A stretch of 42,266 nucleotides of DNA. It comes from JBBSHS01 sp038232515. Lineage in GTDB: Bacteria; Actinomycetota; Acidimicrobiia; Acidimicrobiales; JAUJNH01. Made by a program: the position numbers and the translations under genes. Location of the stretch: positions 1 through 42,266 of the forward strand of contig JBBSHS010000013.1 in NCBI GenBank assembly GCA_038232515.1, in the 5' to 3' direction. Below the pieces are notes generated by a model. The model was not told where the DNA came from. It saw only the letters and a list, made by a program, of their open reading frames with translations, and made no database searches. The first letter of the stretch is position 1, and each line of letters begins with the position of its first letter. Below, piece by piece: positions 8,088-16,054 of the stretch.

Positions 8088-10859
8088 CTACGAGCAGCCG
8101 CTGGTGGTCCCACAGCTGGCGCACACATAGCAACTGCCCGCCCGCTGCATGGCGTTGCCGCACTGCACACACAAGGGGGCGTCGAGGTTGGAGGGCCGGC
8201 CGGCGGCCGCGGTGGCGAAGCCGGGGACTTCGGACACGCCCCTGGACTCGGTGACGGCTTCGTCCACGCCAGGCAGCGTGGGCTGGATGCGCTCGTTGGT
8301 GGTGAGGATGCCCAGTTCGGCCCGCTCGTCGCGGGGCAGATAGTCGATGGCCAGACGCCGGAAGATGTAGTCGACCAGCGAGGCGGCGATGCGCAACTCG
8401 GGATCGTCGGTGATGCCCGCAGGCTCGAAGCGCATGTTGGCGTACTTCTTCACGTACGTGGACAGGGGCACGCCGTGCTGGAGGCCGAGGGAGATCGAGA
8501 TGGAGAAGGCGTCCATGACCCCGGCCAGGGTCGAGCCCTGCTTGGAGACCTTGATGAAGATCTCCCCGGGACGGCCGTCGTCGTACTGGCCGACGGTGAC
8601 ATAGCCCTCACAATCGGCCACCCGGAAGGCGAAGGTGCTGGACTGGCGGCGCCTGGGCAGGCGCTCGCGCATGGGCCGCTTGACCACCACGACCTGCTGC
8701 TGCAGGCGCTCTTCCAGCTCGGCCACCTTGGCCTCGAGCTCGCCCACCACGGGGACCACGGCCGCCAGTTGCTCCTTCTTCATCGTGGCCAGCGGTTGGC
8801 CCACCTTGCAGTTGTCCCGATAGACGGCCACCGCCTTCAGGCCCATGCGCCAGGCGACGACGTGGAGCTGTTCGATGTCCTCGACGGTGGCCTCCTCGGG
8901 CAGGTTCACCGTCTTGGAGATGGCGCCGGACAGGAACGGCTGGGCCGCCGCCATCATCCGGATGTGGCCGCTGTAGTGGATGGTGTTGTCGCCCATGGAG
9001 CAGGCGAACACCGCCAGGTGCTCGGCCGTGACGTGGGGAGCGCCCATGATCGACTTGTGCTCGTCGATGTAGGCCACGACGTCGGCCACCTGGCCGGGGT
9101 CGTACCCCAACCGGCGCAGGGCCCGGGGGACGGTCTGGTTGACGATGGACATGGTGCCCCCGCCCACCAGCTTCTTCAGCTTGACGAGGCCGAGGTCGGG
9201 CTCCACCCCGGTGGTGTCGCAGTCCATGAGCAGGCCGATGGTGCCGGTCGGGGCCAGGACCGTGGCCTGGGCGTTGCGCACGCCGTAGACGTCAGCCAGG
9301 TCGCAGGCCTCGTCCCACGCCTCCTGGGCCGCGCTCAGCAGGTCGGTGGGCACCAGCTCCTCGTTGAGGTGCGTCACCTCGCCGCGGTGCATGCCCAGCA
9401 CCCTCAGCATGTGCTCGCGGTTGGCGGTGAAGCCGGCGAAGGGCCCCATCCGGGCCGCCATGCGGGCGGAGGTGGCGTAGGCGTGCCCGGTCATGAGGGC
9501 GGTGAGGGCACCGGCCCAGGCCCGGCCGGCATCGGAGTCGTAGGCCATGCCCTGGGCCATCAGCAGCGCCCCGAGGTTGGCGTAGCCGAGCCCCAGCTGA
9601 CGGAACCGGCGGGTGTTGGCGGCGATCTTCTCGGTCGGGTAGTCGGCGTTGCCGACGAGGATCTCCTGGGCCGTGAACATCACTTCGACGGCCCGGCGGT
9701 AGCCGTCGACGTCGAAGGACCCGTCGTCGGCCAGGAAGGTGAGGAGGTTCAACGAGGCCAGGTTGCAGGCCGAGTTGTCGAGGTGGACGTACTCCGAGCA
9801 CGGGTTGCTCCCGTTGATGCGACCGTCCTCGGGGGCGGTGTGCCAGCGGTTGATGGTCGTGTCGAACTGCAGTCCCGGGTCGGCGCACTCCCACGTGGCC
9901 TCGGCGATCTGGCGGAACAGCTGACGGGCCTTGACCCGCTTGAGGGCCTGGCCCGTGGTGACGGCCTTCAGGTCCCAGTCGGCGTCGTCCACGACGGCCT
10001 GCATGAAATCGTCGGTGACCCGCACCGAGTTGTTGGCGTTCTGGTACTGGATGGAGTGGCTGTCCTTGCCGTCGAGGTCCATGTCGAAGCCGGCGGCGGC
10101 CAGCGCCCGGGCCTTTCGCTCCTCGGTCGCCTTGCACCAGATGAAGTCTTCGACGTCGGGGTGGTCGGCGTCGAGGATGACCATCTTGGCCGCCCGGCGC
10201 GTCTTGCCCCCCGACTTGATGGTCCCGGCCGAGGCGTCGGCGCCCCGCATGAAGCTGACCGGGCCTGAGGCGGTACCGCCGCCGTTCAGGGGCTCGATCG
10301 ACGAACGGATGCGGGACAGGTTGATGCCGGCCCCCGAGCCGCCCTTGAAGATGGTGCCTTCCTCGCGGTACCAGTTCAGGATGGAGTCCATGGTGTCGTC
10401 GACGGCGAGGATGAAGCAGGCGCTGGCCTGGGCGGGCACACCGGCCACGCCGATGTTGAACCAGACCGGGCTGTTGAACGCAGCCTTCTGGTGGACGACC
10501 AGGTACTTGAGCTCGGCCCGGAACGCCTCGGCCTCGTCGGCGTCGACGAAGTAGCCGTCCTTCATGCCCCAGTCGCAGATGGTGTCGGCCACACGGTCGA
10601 CCACGTGCTTGAGCGACCACTCGCGCTCGGGGCCGCCCAGCGCACCCCGGAAGTACTTCTGGGCCAGGATGTTGGTGGCGTTGACCGACCAGGTGGAGGG
10701 CACCTCCACACCCAGCTGCTCGAAGGCCACGGCCCCCGTGCTCCAGTTGGTGATGCGGGCGTCCCGGCGTTCCCAGACGACCGTGTCGTACGGGTCCTGC
10801 TCGGGCGTGGTGAAGTGGCGGGTGATGCCGATTCCCTGCCGCTCTGGTGCGATGGCCAC
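8088..10859 (-). CDS. nrdJ: Class II (adenosylcobalamin-dependent) ribonucleotide reductase
   Basis: This 923-residue enzyme would reduce ribonucleotides to deoxyribonucleotides with an adenosylcobalamin-generated thiyl radical, needing neither oxygen nor a beta subunit. Seen in order: NTNILAQKYFRG-type N-terminus, FKGGSGAGINLSRIRSS (substrate/phosphate loop), the NPCSEYVHLDNSACNLASLNL region holding the active-site Asn-Cys-Glu set, APTGTIGLLMDCDTTGVEPD, and a C-terminal zinc/redox tail with CVQCGN, CYVCASCG and the terminal GCS. The ATG at 10859 gives the typical actinobacterial N-terminus. The DUF2786 and DUF3039 genes follow closely. No NrdR box or cobalamin riboswitch is obvious upstream, so control is unclear. 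Confidence 0.95.
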   Translation of the reverse strand: MAIAPERQGIGITRHFTTPEQDPYDTVVWERRDARITNWSTGAVAFEQLGVEVPSTWSVNATNILAQKYFRGALGGPEREWSLKHVVDRVADTICDWGMKDGYFVDADEAEAFRAELKYLVVHQKAAFNSPVWFNIGVAGVPAQASACFILAVDDTMDSILNWYREEGTIFKGGSGAGINLSRIRSSIEPLNGGGTASGPVSFMRGADASAGTIKSGGKTRRAAKMVILDADHPDVEDFIWCKATEERKARALAAAGFDMDLDGKDSHSIQYQNANNSVRVTDDFMQAVVDDADWDLKAVTTGQALKRVKARQLFRQIAEATWECADPGLQFDTTINRWHTAPEDGRINGSNPCSEYVHLDNSACNLASLNLLTFLADDGSFDVDGYRRAVEVMFTAQEILVGNADYPTEKIAANTRRFRQLGLGYANLGALLMAQGMAYDSDAGRAWAGALTALMTGHAYATSARMAARMGPFAGFTANREHMLRVLGMHRGEVTHLNEELVPTDLLSAAQEAWDEACDLADVYGVRNAQATVLAPTGTIGLLMDCDTTGVEPDLGLVKLKKLVGGGTMSIVNQTVPRALRRLGYDPGQVADVVAYIDEHKSIMGAPHVTAEHLAVFACSMGDNTIHYSGHIRMMAAAQPFLSGAISKTVNLPEEATVEDIEQLHVVAWRMGLKAVAVYRDNCKVGQPLATMKKEQLAAVVPVVGELEAKVAELEERLQQQVVVVKRPMRERLPRRRQSSTFAFRVADCEGYVTVGQYDDGRPGEIFIKVSKQGSTLAGVMDAFSISISLGLQHGVPLSTYVKKYANMRFEPAGITDDPELRIAASLVDYIFRRLAIDYLPRDERAELGILTTNERIQPTLPGVDEAVTESRGVSEVPGFATAAAGRPSNLDAPLCVQCGNAMQRAGSCYVCASCGTTSGCS

Positions 10860-10993
10860 TGGGGAGCCTCCATGGACGTGCTCGAACAGGTGTACAAGCG
10901 AGGACAGCCAACGCGAGCGATCGGTCCCATCGGGGTCGGTGGCTCCGTGTCGGTGGCTGGACCTCTGACGCTAAACTACAGCGCTGTCATTGT

Positions 10994-11040
10994 CCAGGGG
11001 ACAACCCTGGGGATCTCGCGGGGAGCAGTTGGGGACAACC
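10994..11040. promoter_or_regulatory. Hairpin and paired GGGGACAACC repeats between nrdJ and sua5
   Basis: In the divergent nrdJ/sua5 intergenic space CCAGGG (10994-10999) and CCCTGG (11005-11010) form a perfect 6-bp stem around GACAA. The decamer GGGGACAACC occurs at 10997-11006 and again at 11031-11040, in the same orientation 34 bases apart. Repeated words between two start codons suggest an operator or shared leader element. No known regulator is assigned. Confidence 0.4.
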
Positions 11041-11074
11041 GCCCCCCGCCTCGCCCGCCTCCGGCCACAGTCCC

Positions 11075-12070
11075 ATGAGCGCTGGCAGCCATGGGACCGA
11101 CCGGACGCACGTGCTGCAGGCGGTCGACGTCCTCCGACGCGGCGGCCTGGTGGCGTTCCCCACCGAGACCGTGTACGGCCTGGGCGCCGACGCCTCGAAC
11201 CCCGAGGCGGTGGCCCGGATCTTCGCGGTCAAGGGCCGTCCGGCCCGACACCCGCTCATCGTCCACCTCGCCGACGCCGGTGACATGGCTCATTGGGCGG
11301 GGACCGTCCCGGCCACCGCCCGCCGCCTGGCCGAGGCACTCTGGCCCGGCCCGCTCACCGTGATCGTCCCGCGGTCGGATCTGGTCCCTGACGTCGTCAC
11401 CGGCGGACAGCCCACCGTGGGGGTGCGGGTCCCCGCCCAGCCGGTGGCCCTCGATCTGCTCGAGGCGTTCGGCGGTGGCCTGGCCGCACCCTCGGCCAAC
11501 CGGTTCGGACGGGTGTCGCCCACCTCGGCAGCCGATGTCGTCATGGACCTGGGCGCGGACGTCGACGTGGTGCTCGACGGGGGTCCGTGCTCTGTCGGCC
11601 TCGAGTCGACCATCGTCGACTGCAGCCGGACCGAACCCGAGGTCCTGCGCCTGGGCGGGGTGACGTTGGAGCAGTTGGGCGACGTCCTGGGCACGCCCGT
11701 CGCCGTGGCCGGCGCCAGGGCGGCCGTGGGCCGGGCGCCGGGCACGCTGGCCAGCCACTACGCGCCGCGCTGCCGCGTGCTCCTGGCCGGGGTGGACGAC
11801 GTCGCCCGCGTCGCCGCCGCCGTGCTCGGCGCCGGCCGGCGCGTGGCTGTGCTGGCCGGGGCACCGTTGGCCGGGCTTCCCGACGGGGCCCGTCAACTCG
11901 AGCCGGCCGGAGAGGGGCGGGACTTTGCCCGCTGCCTCTACGCCCGCCTGCGGGAGGCGGACGCCCGTGGAGTCGACGTCCTGGTGGCGGTCCCGCCGTC
12001 CGATGCCGGGATCGGAGCGGCGGTGGCCGACCGTCTGCGCCGCGCTGCGGCTCGGCCACCAGACAGCTGA
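11075..12070 (+). CDS. L-threonylcarbamoyladenylate synthase (Sua5 type)
   Basis: The enzyme makes threonylcarbamoyl-AMP from threonine, bicarbonate and ATP for the t6A37 modification of ANN-reading tRNAs. The YrdC domain is complete (residues ~10-200): GGLVAFPTETVYGLGADA, AVKGRPARHPLIVHL, WPGPLTVIV, VGVRVPAQPVALDLL, APSANRFGRVSPTSA and GLESTIVD. Beyond it GTLASHYAPRCRVLL opens the C-terminal Sua5 domain, so at 331 residues this is the long Sua5 form rather than the short TsaC form. ATG at 11075 is chosen because the YrdC domain follows at once; the in-frame extension upstream is low complexity. It is divergent from nrdJ and convergent with marR, 7 bases away. Confidence 0.92.
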   Translation: MSAGSHGTDRTHVLQAVDVLRRGGLVAFPTETVYGLGADASNPEAVARIFAVKGRPARHPLIVHLADAGDMAHWAGTVPATARRLAEALWPGPLTVIVPRSDLVPDVVTGGQPTVGVRVPAQPVALDLLEAFGGGLAAPSANRFGRVSPTSAADVVMDLGADVDVVLDGGPCSVGLESTIVDCSRTEPEVLRLGGVTLEQLGDVLGTPVAVAGARAAVGRAPGTLASHYAPRCRVLLAGVDDVARVAAAVLGAGRRVAVLAGAPLAGLPDGARQLEPAGEGRDFARCLYARLREADARGVDVLVAVPPSDAGIGAAVADRLRRAAARPPDS

Positions 12071-12077
12071 CACTGCC

Positions 12078-12539
12078 TCAGGCCGGGCGGCGGTCCTCGT
12101 CGACGAGGGCGTCGAGGAAGGCGACGGCGTCGGCCAGCCTGGCCCGCTCAGCGGCCGGCAGCCCGTCGATGCGCCGCACGAGGATGGCGGTGCGCTCGGC
12201 CCTGACCTGACGCATGGCCCGCCGCCCTTCGGCGCTGCAGCTCACCAGAGCGGAGCGGCCATCGTCAGGATTGCTATGGCGCTCGAGCAGTCCCAGCTCG
12301 ACCAGGCCGGCGGCGATGCGGGTGAGAGTGGGAGGAGCGACCCCCTCGTAGGCGGCCAGGTCGGCCAGCCGCACCCGGCCCAGCTTGTCGACCGAGGCGA
12401 GCGCGGACAGCTGCGACGGGCTGAGGCCGCCGGCGGACGCCTGGCGGAACTGGCGGTTGAGGCGCCCCACGGCGAGGCGGAGGCGGGTGACCAACTCGAC
12501 CTCGTTGGCGGTCTGGGTGGAAGGGGTGGCCACTCGCAT
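12078..12539 (-). CDS. MarR-family transcriptional regulator
   Basis: The 153-residue protein starts at MRVATPSTQTANEVELV. It carries the MarR winged helix: LSPSQLSALASVDKLGRVRLADLA, then AYEGVAPPTLTRIAAGLVELGLLERHSNPDDGR (recognition helix and wing with the D-x-R-S motif), flanked by dimerisation helices at both ends. MarR proteins bind short palindromes and are released by small ligands. A perfect 15-bp palindrome sits 30 bases upstream of its start, between it and glpK, which suggests autoregulation and possible control of glycerol kinase. The frame stays open far upstream but only in antisense to glpK. Confidence 0.88.
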   Translation of the reverse strand: MRVATPSTQTANEVELVTRLRLAVGRLNRQFRQASAGGLSPSQLSALASVDKLGRVRLADLAAYEGVAPPTLTRIAAGLVELGLLERHSNPDDGRSALVSCSAEGRRAMRQVRAERTAILVRRIDGLPAAERARLADAVAFLDALVDEDRRPA

Positions 12540-12568
12540 CAGGGGCTCCGACGTGCTCGGTAAATTTA

Positions 12569-12583
12569 CTTCGTTTGACGAAG
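12569..12583. promoter_or_regulatory. Palindromic operator between marR and glpK
   Basis: CTTCGT and ACGAAG flank a central TTG, giving the perfect inverted repeat CTTCGTTTGACGAAG. It lies in an AT-rich patch (12561-12588) between divergent marR and glpK, an ideal place for a MarR dimer site. A TAAATT on the marR strand just downstream could be its -10. Confidence 0.6.
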
Positions 12584-12671
12584 CAAACGCTACCCCATCG
12601 TACCGTCGGGCACCACCGGACCAGCACCAGACCAGGAGGGGGCCGGGCTGGCGCCCTACGCTCCGTGGGCC

Positions 12672-14159
12672 ATGGGCGTCGTGGTGGCCGTCGACGCCGG
12701 GACCACCGGCGTGCGGGCCTTGGCCGTCGACCAGGCCGGCCGGCCGGTGGGCTGGTCCTACCGCGAGTTGGCCCAGCACTACCCCCGGCCGGGATGGGTG
12801 GAGCACGACCCGGCGGCCATCTGGGCCGCGGTGTGCACGGTGCTGGGCGAACTGGCCGGCATCCTCCAGGACCTGGGCCAGCCCGTGGCCGCCGTGGGCA
12901 TCACCAATCAGAGGGAGACGGCGGTGGCCTGGGACCGGCGCACCGGCCGCCCCCGCGCCCCTGCCATCGTCTGGCAGGACCGCCGCACCGCCGGCCGCTG
13001 TGACCGGCTGGCCGCCGACGGGCGCCTGGCCCTGGTCAGGGAGCGGACCGGTCTGGTCCTCGATCCCTATTTCTCGGGCACGAAGTGGGCGTGGCTGGTG
13101 GAGGAGGCAGGGGTGGCCGACGACGTCGACCTGGCTCTCGGGACCGTCGACTCGTGGGTGCTGTGGAACCTGACCGGCGGCCGGGCCCACGCCACCGACG
13201 TGTCGAACGCCAGCCGCACCATGTGCTTCGACATCCGGTCCTTGGCCTGGGACGCCGAGCTGTGCGAGGTGCTGGGCGTCCCCGGGCGGGCCCTGCCCGA
13301 AGTGGTCCCGTCCAGCGGGCGGCTGGGCGTGACCGTCGAGGGTTGCGGTCTGCCCGCCGGCATCCCCGTGTCGGGCATGGCCGGGGACCAGCAGGCGGCG
13401 CTGTTCGGTCAGGCCTGCTTCGAGCCGGGGATGACGAAGAACACCTATGGCACCGGCAGCTTCGTGCTCATGAACGTGGGTGCCGAGCCTCCCGAGCCGG
13501 TCGAGGGCCTGCTCGGCACGGTGGCCTGGCAGCTGGCCGACGGGACCGTCACCTACGCCTTGGAGGGGGCCATCTTCGTCACCGGCGCCGCCGTCCAGTG
13601 GCTGCGGGACGGATTGGGGATCATCGACCACGCCGCCCAGATCGGGCCACTGGCGGCCAGCGTGGACGACAGCGACGGCGTCTTCGTCGTACCCGCCTTC
13701 ACCGGTCTGGGCAGCCCGTGGTGGGACCCGTACGCCCGGGGCACCATCGTCGGCCTGAGCCGGGGCATCGGTCGGGCCCAGCTGGCCCGAGCCGTGGTGG
13801 AGGCCATGGCCCACCAGACCCGCGACGCCGTGGACGCCATGACAGCGGCGTCCGGACGCGTCGTCACCTGCCTGCGGGCCGACGGCGGCGCCGCCGCCAT
13901 GGACCTGCTCCTGCAGCTGCAGGCCGACCAGCTGCAGGTGCCTGTGTCGCGGCCCACGGTGGCCGAGACCACGGCGCTCGGGGCCGCCTGTCTGGCCGGC
14001 CTGGCCGAAGGCGTCTGGGCCTCGTTGGACGAGGTGGCCGGCCGATGGTCGTTGGAGACGGAATTTCTTCCGCGGCAGGCGAAGAGCACAGCCGACGCCG
14101 GCCACGCCCGCTGGCTACGGGCCGTGGCCCGCTCCCGGGCCTGGGAGCCGGCCACGTGA
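12672..14159 (+). CDS. glpK: Glycerol kinase
   Basis: GlpK phosphorylates glycerol to sn-glycerol 3-phosphate. The 495-residue FGGY-family protein shows the N-terminal phosphate loop DAGTTGVRA (residues ~8-16), GWVEHDPAAIW, the conserved TNQRET and VWQDRRT motifs, the substrate-binding FSGTKWAWLVE stretch, GMAGDQQAALFGQ, YGTGSFVLMN, and C-terminal RADGGAAAMDLLLQLQADQLQ with the ATTALGAA-like TTALGAACLAG. Length is typical. glpD lies about 13 kb away in the window, so the glycerol pathway is split. The divergent MarR gene with a palindrome between suggests local regulation. A few FGGY kinases act on other polyols, but these motifs fit glycerol kinase best. Confidence 0.93.
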   Translation: MGVVVAVDAGTTGVRALAVDQAGRPVGWSYRELAQHYPRPGWVEHDPAAIWAAVCTVLGELAGILQDLGQPVAAVGITNQRETAVAWDRRTGRPRAPAIVWQDRRTAGRCDRLAADGRLALVRERTGLVLDPYFSGTKWAWLVEEAGVADDVDLALGTVDSWVLWNLTGGRAHATDVSNASRTMCFDIRSLAWDAELCEVLGVPGRALPEVVPSSGRLGVTVEGCGLPAGIPVSGMAGDQQAALFGQACFEPGMTKNTYGTGSFVLMNVGAEPPEPVEGLLGTVAWQLADGTVTYALEGAIFVTGAAVQWLRDGLGIIDHAAQIGPLAASVDDSDGVFVVPAFTGLGSPWWDPYARGTIVGLSRGIGRAQLARAVVEAMAHQTRDAVDAMTAASGRVVTCLRADGGAAAMDLLLQLQADQLQVPVSRPTVAETTALGAACLAGLAEGVWASLDEVAGRWSLETEFLPRQAKSTADAGHARWLRAVARSRAWEPAT

Positions 14160-14179
14160 CACCCTGCCGGGAAACAAGA

Positions 14180-14208
14180 TTGAGGTGCGGTGGCCGTCGC
14201 GGTAAGAT
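14180..14208 (+). promoter_or_regulatory. Promoter of the leuA leader
   Basis: TTGAGG (14180-14185) and TAAGAT (14203-14208) are separated by exactly 17 bases, a good housekeeping-type match. Transcription would begin around 14215, only a few bases before the leader ATG at 14218, so the leader peptide mRNA would be nearly leaderless, as is common in actinobacteria. Confidence 0.7.
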
Positions 14209-14217
14209 CGCCAGGTC

Positions 14218-14262
14218 ATGTTCTCGACCCGCCTGACCTTCGGCACCCTCCTCCTGACCTGA
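14218..14262 (+). CDS. leuL: leuA leader peptide (Leu-rich, 14 residues)
   Basis: The short frame encodes MFSTRLTFGTLLLT then TGA. Four of 14 codons are Leu, three of them consecutive (CTC CTC CTG) near the end, the classic stall site of a leucine attenuation leader. It starts just after a strong promoter and is followed by a stem-loop and an intrinsic terminator before leuA. The CCTCCTG in its Leu codons (14250-14256) duplicates the left arm of the terminator, so the two can compete for the right arm. The symbol is by analogy with other leucine leaders. Confidence 0.75.
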   Translation: MFSTRLTFGTLLLT

Positions 14263-14263
14263 C

Positions 14264-14286
14264 GGCGACCACCTCTGGTGCTCGCC
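14264..14286 (+). promoter_or_regulatory. Stem-loop in the leuA leader
   Basis: GGCGA (14264-14268) pairs with TCGCC (14282-14286), and CACC (14270-14273) with GGTG (14277-14280), with single unpaired bases between. It begins directly after the leader stop codon. A ribosome paused on the Leu codons or at the stop would cover or unfold its left side, so it could be the pause hairpin of the attenuator. Confidence 0.55.
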
Positions 14287-14289
14287 CCG

Positions 14290-14325
14290 CCTCCTGCGCC
14301 CTCGGGCCAGGAGGTTTTGTTTTTT
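14290..14325 (+). terminator. leuA attenuator (intrinsic terminator)
   Basis: CCTCCTG (14290-14296) pairs with CAGGAGG (14308-14314), extended by GCCC/GGGC inside, and is followed by TTTTGTTTTTT (14315-14325). The stem plus long U-tract is a textbook intrinsic terminator. It lies 33 bases before leuA, so it would stop transcription before the gene unless prevented. Confidence 0.85.
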
Positions 14326-14358
14326 CCCACGACCGCCCCGAGACCAAGGAAGCACCCG

Positions 14359-16050
14359 ATGCCACCCCGACCCGTGACCCCCGAGCCCATGCCCTTCGAG
14401 AAGTACCGGTCGTTCCTGCCCCTGCCCCTCGCCTTGCCCGACCGGCGCTGGACCGACGTGCAGATCACCAAGGCACCGCTGTGGTGCTCGGTCGACCTGC
14501 GGGACGGAAACCAGGCGCTGATCGACCCGATGGACCCGGCCCGCAAGCTGCGCATGTACGAGACGCTCGTACAGATGGGGTTCAAGGAGATCGAGGTCGG
14601 TTTCCCCTCGGCGTCCCAGCCTGACTACGACTTCATCCGCCACCTCATCGTCGAGGACCTGATCCCCGACGACGTGACCATCCAGGTGCTCGTCCAGTGC
14701 CGGGCCGAGCTCATCGAGCGGACCTACCGGTGCCTCCAGGGTGCGCCCAGGGCCATCGTCCACTTCTACAACTCCACTTCGGTCCTGCAGCGCCGGGTGG
14801 TGTTCGGCCTGGACCAGGCCGGGGTGACCCAGATCGCGGTCGACGCCGCCCGGCACTGCTCCAAGCTGGAGGAGACCCTGCCCGGCACCGCCGTGCGCTA
14901 CGAGTACTCGCCCGAGAGTTTCACCGGGACCGAGCTCGACTACGCCGTGGAGATCTGCGCCTCGGTGATGGACGTCGTCGAACCCGGCCCCGACCGCCGG
15001 ATCGTGCTCAACCTGCCGGCCACGGTCGAGATGTACACCCCCAACGTCTACGGCGACGCCATCGAGTGGTTCCACCGCAACATCCCCCGTCGGGAGTCGG
15101 TGGTGCTCAGTCTCCATCCCCACAATGACCGGGGTACAGCGGTGGCGGCGGCGGAGTTCGGGGTCATGGCTGGCGCCGACCGGGTCGAGGGCACACTGTT
15201 CGGCAACGGCGAGCGCACGGGCAACGTCGACGTCGTCAACCTGGCCATGAACCTGTTCAGCCAGGGAGTCGACCCCGAGCTTGATATCACCGACATCGAC
15301 GCCCTGCGCCGGGTGGCCGAGTACTGCAACCGCTTGCCCGTCGGACCACGCCATCCCTATGTGGGTGACCTCGTCTACACCTCGTTCTCCGGCTCGCACC
15401 AGGACGCCATCAAGAAGGGCTTCGAGGCGTTGCCCGAGGACTACGCCACCTGGGGTGTGCCGTACCTGCCCATCGACCCCAAGCACGTCGGACGCAGCTA
15501 CGAAGCCGTGGTCCGGGTGAACAGCCAGTCGGGCAAGGGGGGCGTGGCCTACATCATGAAGGCCGAGCATGGCCTCGACCTGCCTCGCCGGTTGCAGATC
15601 GAGTTTTCGCGGTCGATCCAGGCCGTCACCGAGGAATCGGGGACCGAGATCGACCCGGACGAGATGTGGGAGAGGTTCTCCCAGGAGTACCTGGCCGGCG
15701 ACAGCGGCATCCGGCTGTTGTCCCACTCGATCACCACCGGTGACAGCGGGGCCTCGGTCCGGGCCGAGGTCCTCTTCGACGGCGGTCACCGGGAGATCGC
15801 GGGCGTGGGCAACGGCCCCATCGCCGCCTTCGTCCATGCCCTCCAGACCGGTCTGGCCATCGACATCGAGGTCATCGACTACGCCGAGCACGCCGTCAGC
15901 GCCGGAGCCGACGCCACCGCCGCGGCATACGTGGAAGCCCGGACCGACGAGGGCACGCGATGGGGCGTGGGCCTGGACGAGAACATTCTCAACGCGTCGC
16001 TGAAAGCGGTCGTCAGTGCCGTCAACCGCCTGGAGCGCCGCCTTTCGTGA
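14359..16050 (+). CDS. leuA: 2-isopropylmalate synthase
   Basis: LeuA condenses acetyl-CoA with 2-oxoisovalerate, the first committed step of leucine synthesis. The 563-residue protein has the actinobacterial long-form N-terminus (PEPMPFEKYRSF), the catalytic TIM-barrel motif WCSVDLRDGNQAL, the metal-binding SLHPHNDRGTAVAAAEFG, GNGERTGNVD and the linker. The C-terminal LeuA dimer domain for leucine feedback begins near residue 440 (IRLLSHSITTGDSGASVRAEV). ATG at 14359 matches this N-terminus; the upstream frame runs through the attenuator and is not coding. Expression is probably controlled by leucyl-tRNA supply through the leader at 14218-14325. It is convergent with the ACT gene, 4 bases away. 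Confidence 0.95.
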   Translation: MPPRPVTPEPMPFEKYRSFLPLPLALPDRRWTDVQITKAPLWCSVDLRDGNQALIDPMDPARKLRMYETLVQMGFKEIEVGFPSASQPDYDFIRHLIVEDLIPDDVTIQVLVQCRAELIERTYRCLQGAPRAIVHFYNSTSVLQRRVVFGLDQAGVTQIAVDAARHCSKLEETLPGTAVRYEYSPESFTGTELDYAVEICASVMDVVEPGPDRRIVLNLPATVEMYTPNVYGDAIEWFHRNIPRRESVVLSLHPHNDRGTAVAAAEFGVMAGADRVEGTLFGNGERTGNVDVVNLAMNLFSQGVDPELDITDIDALRRVAEYCNRLPVGPRHPYVGDLVYTSFSGSHQDAIKKGFEALPEDYATWGVPYLPIDPKHVGRSYEAVVRVNSQSGKGGVAYIMKAEHGLDLPRRLQIEFSRSIQAVTEESGTEIDPDEMWERFSQEYLAGDSGIRLLSHSITTGDSGASVRAEVLFDGGHREIAGVGNGPIAAFVHALQTGLAIDIEVIDYAEHAVSAGADATAAAYVEARTDEGTRWGVGLDENILNASLKAVVSAVNRLERRLS

Positions 16051-16054
16051 AAGG

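Noticed and set aside
7509..10268. A 919-codon plus-strand frame opposite nrdJ
   Set aside because: Antisense shadow of nrdJ; composition is Val/Gly/His low complexity with no family match.
12078..14105. A 675-codon minus-strand frame across glpK
   Set aside because: Only its C-terminal ~153 residues (MarR) look like protein; the rest is antisense to glpK and Arg/Gly/His-rich.
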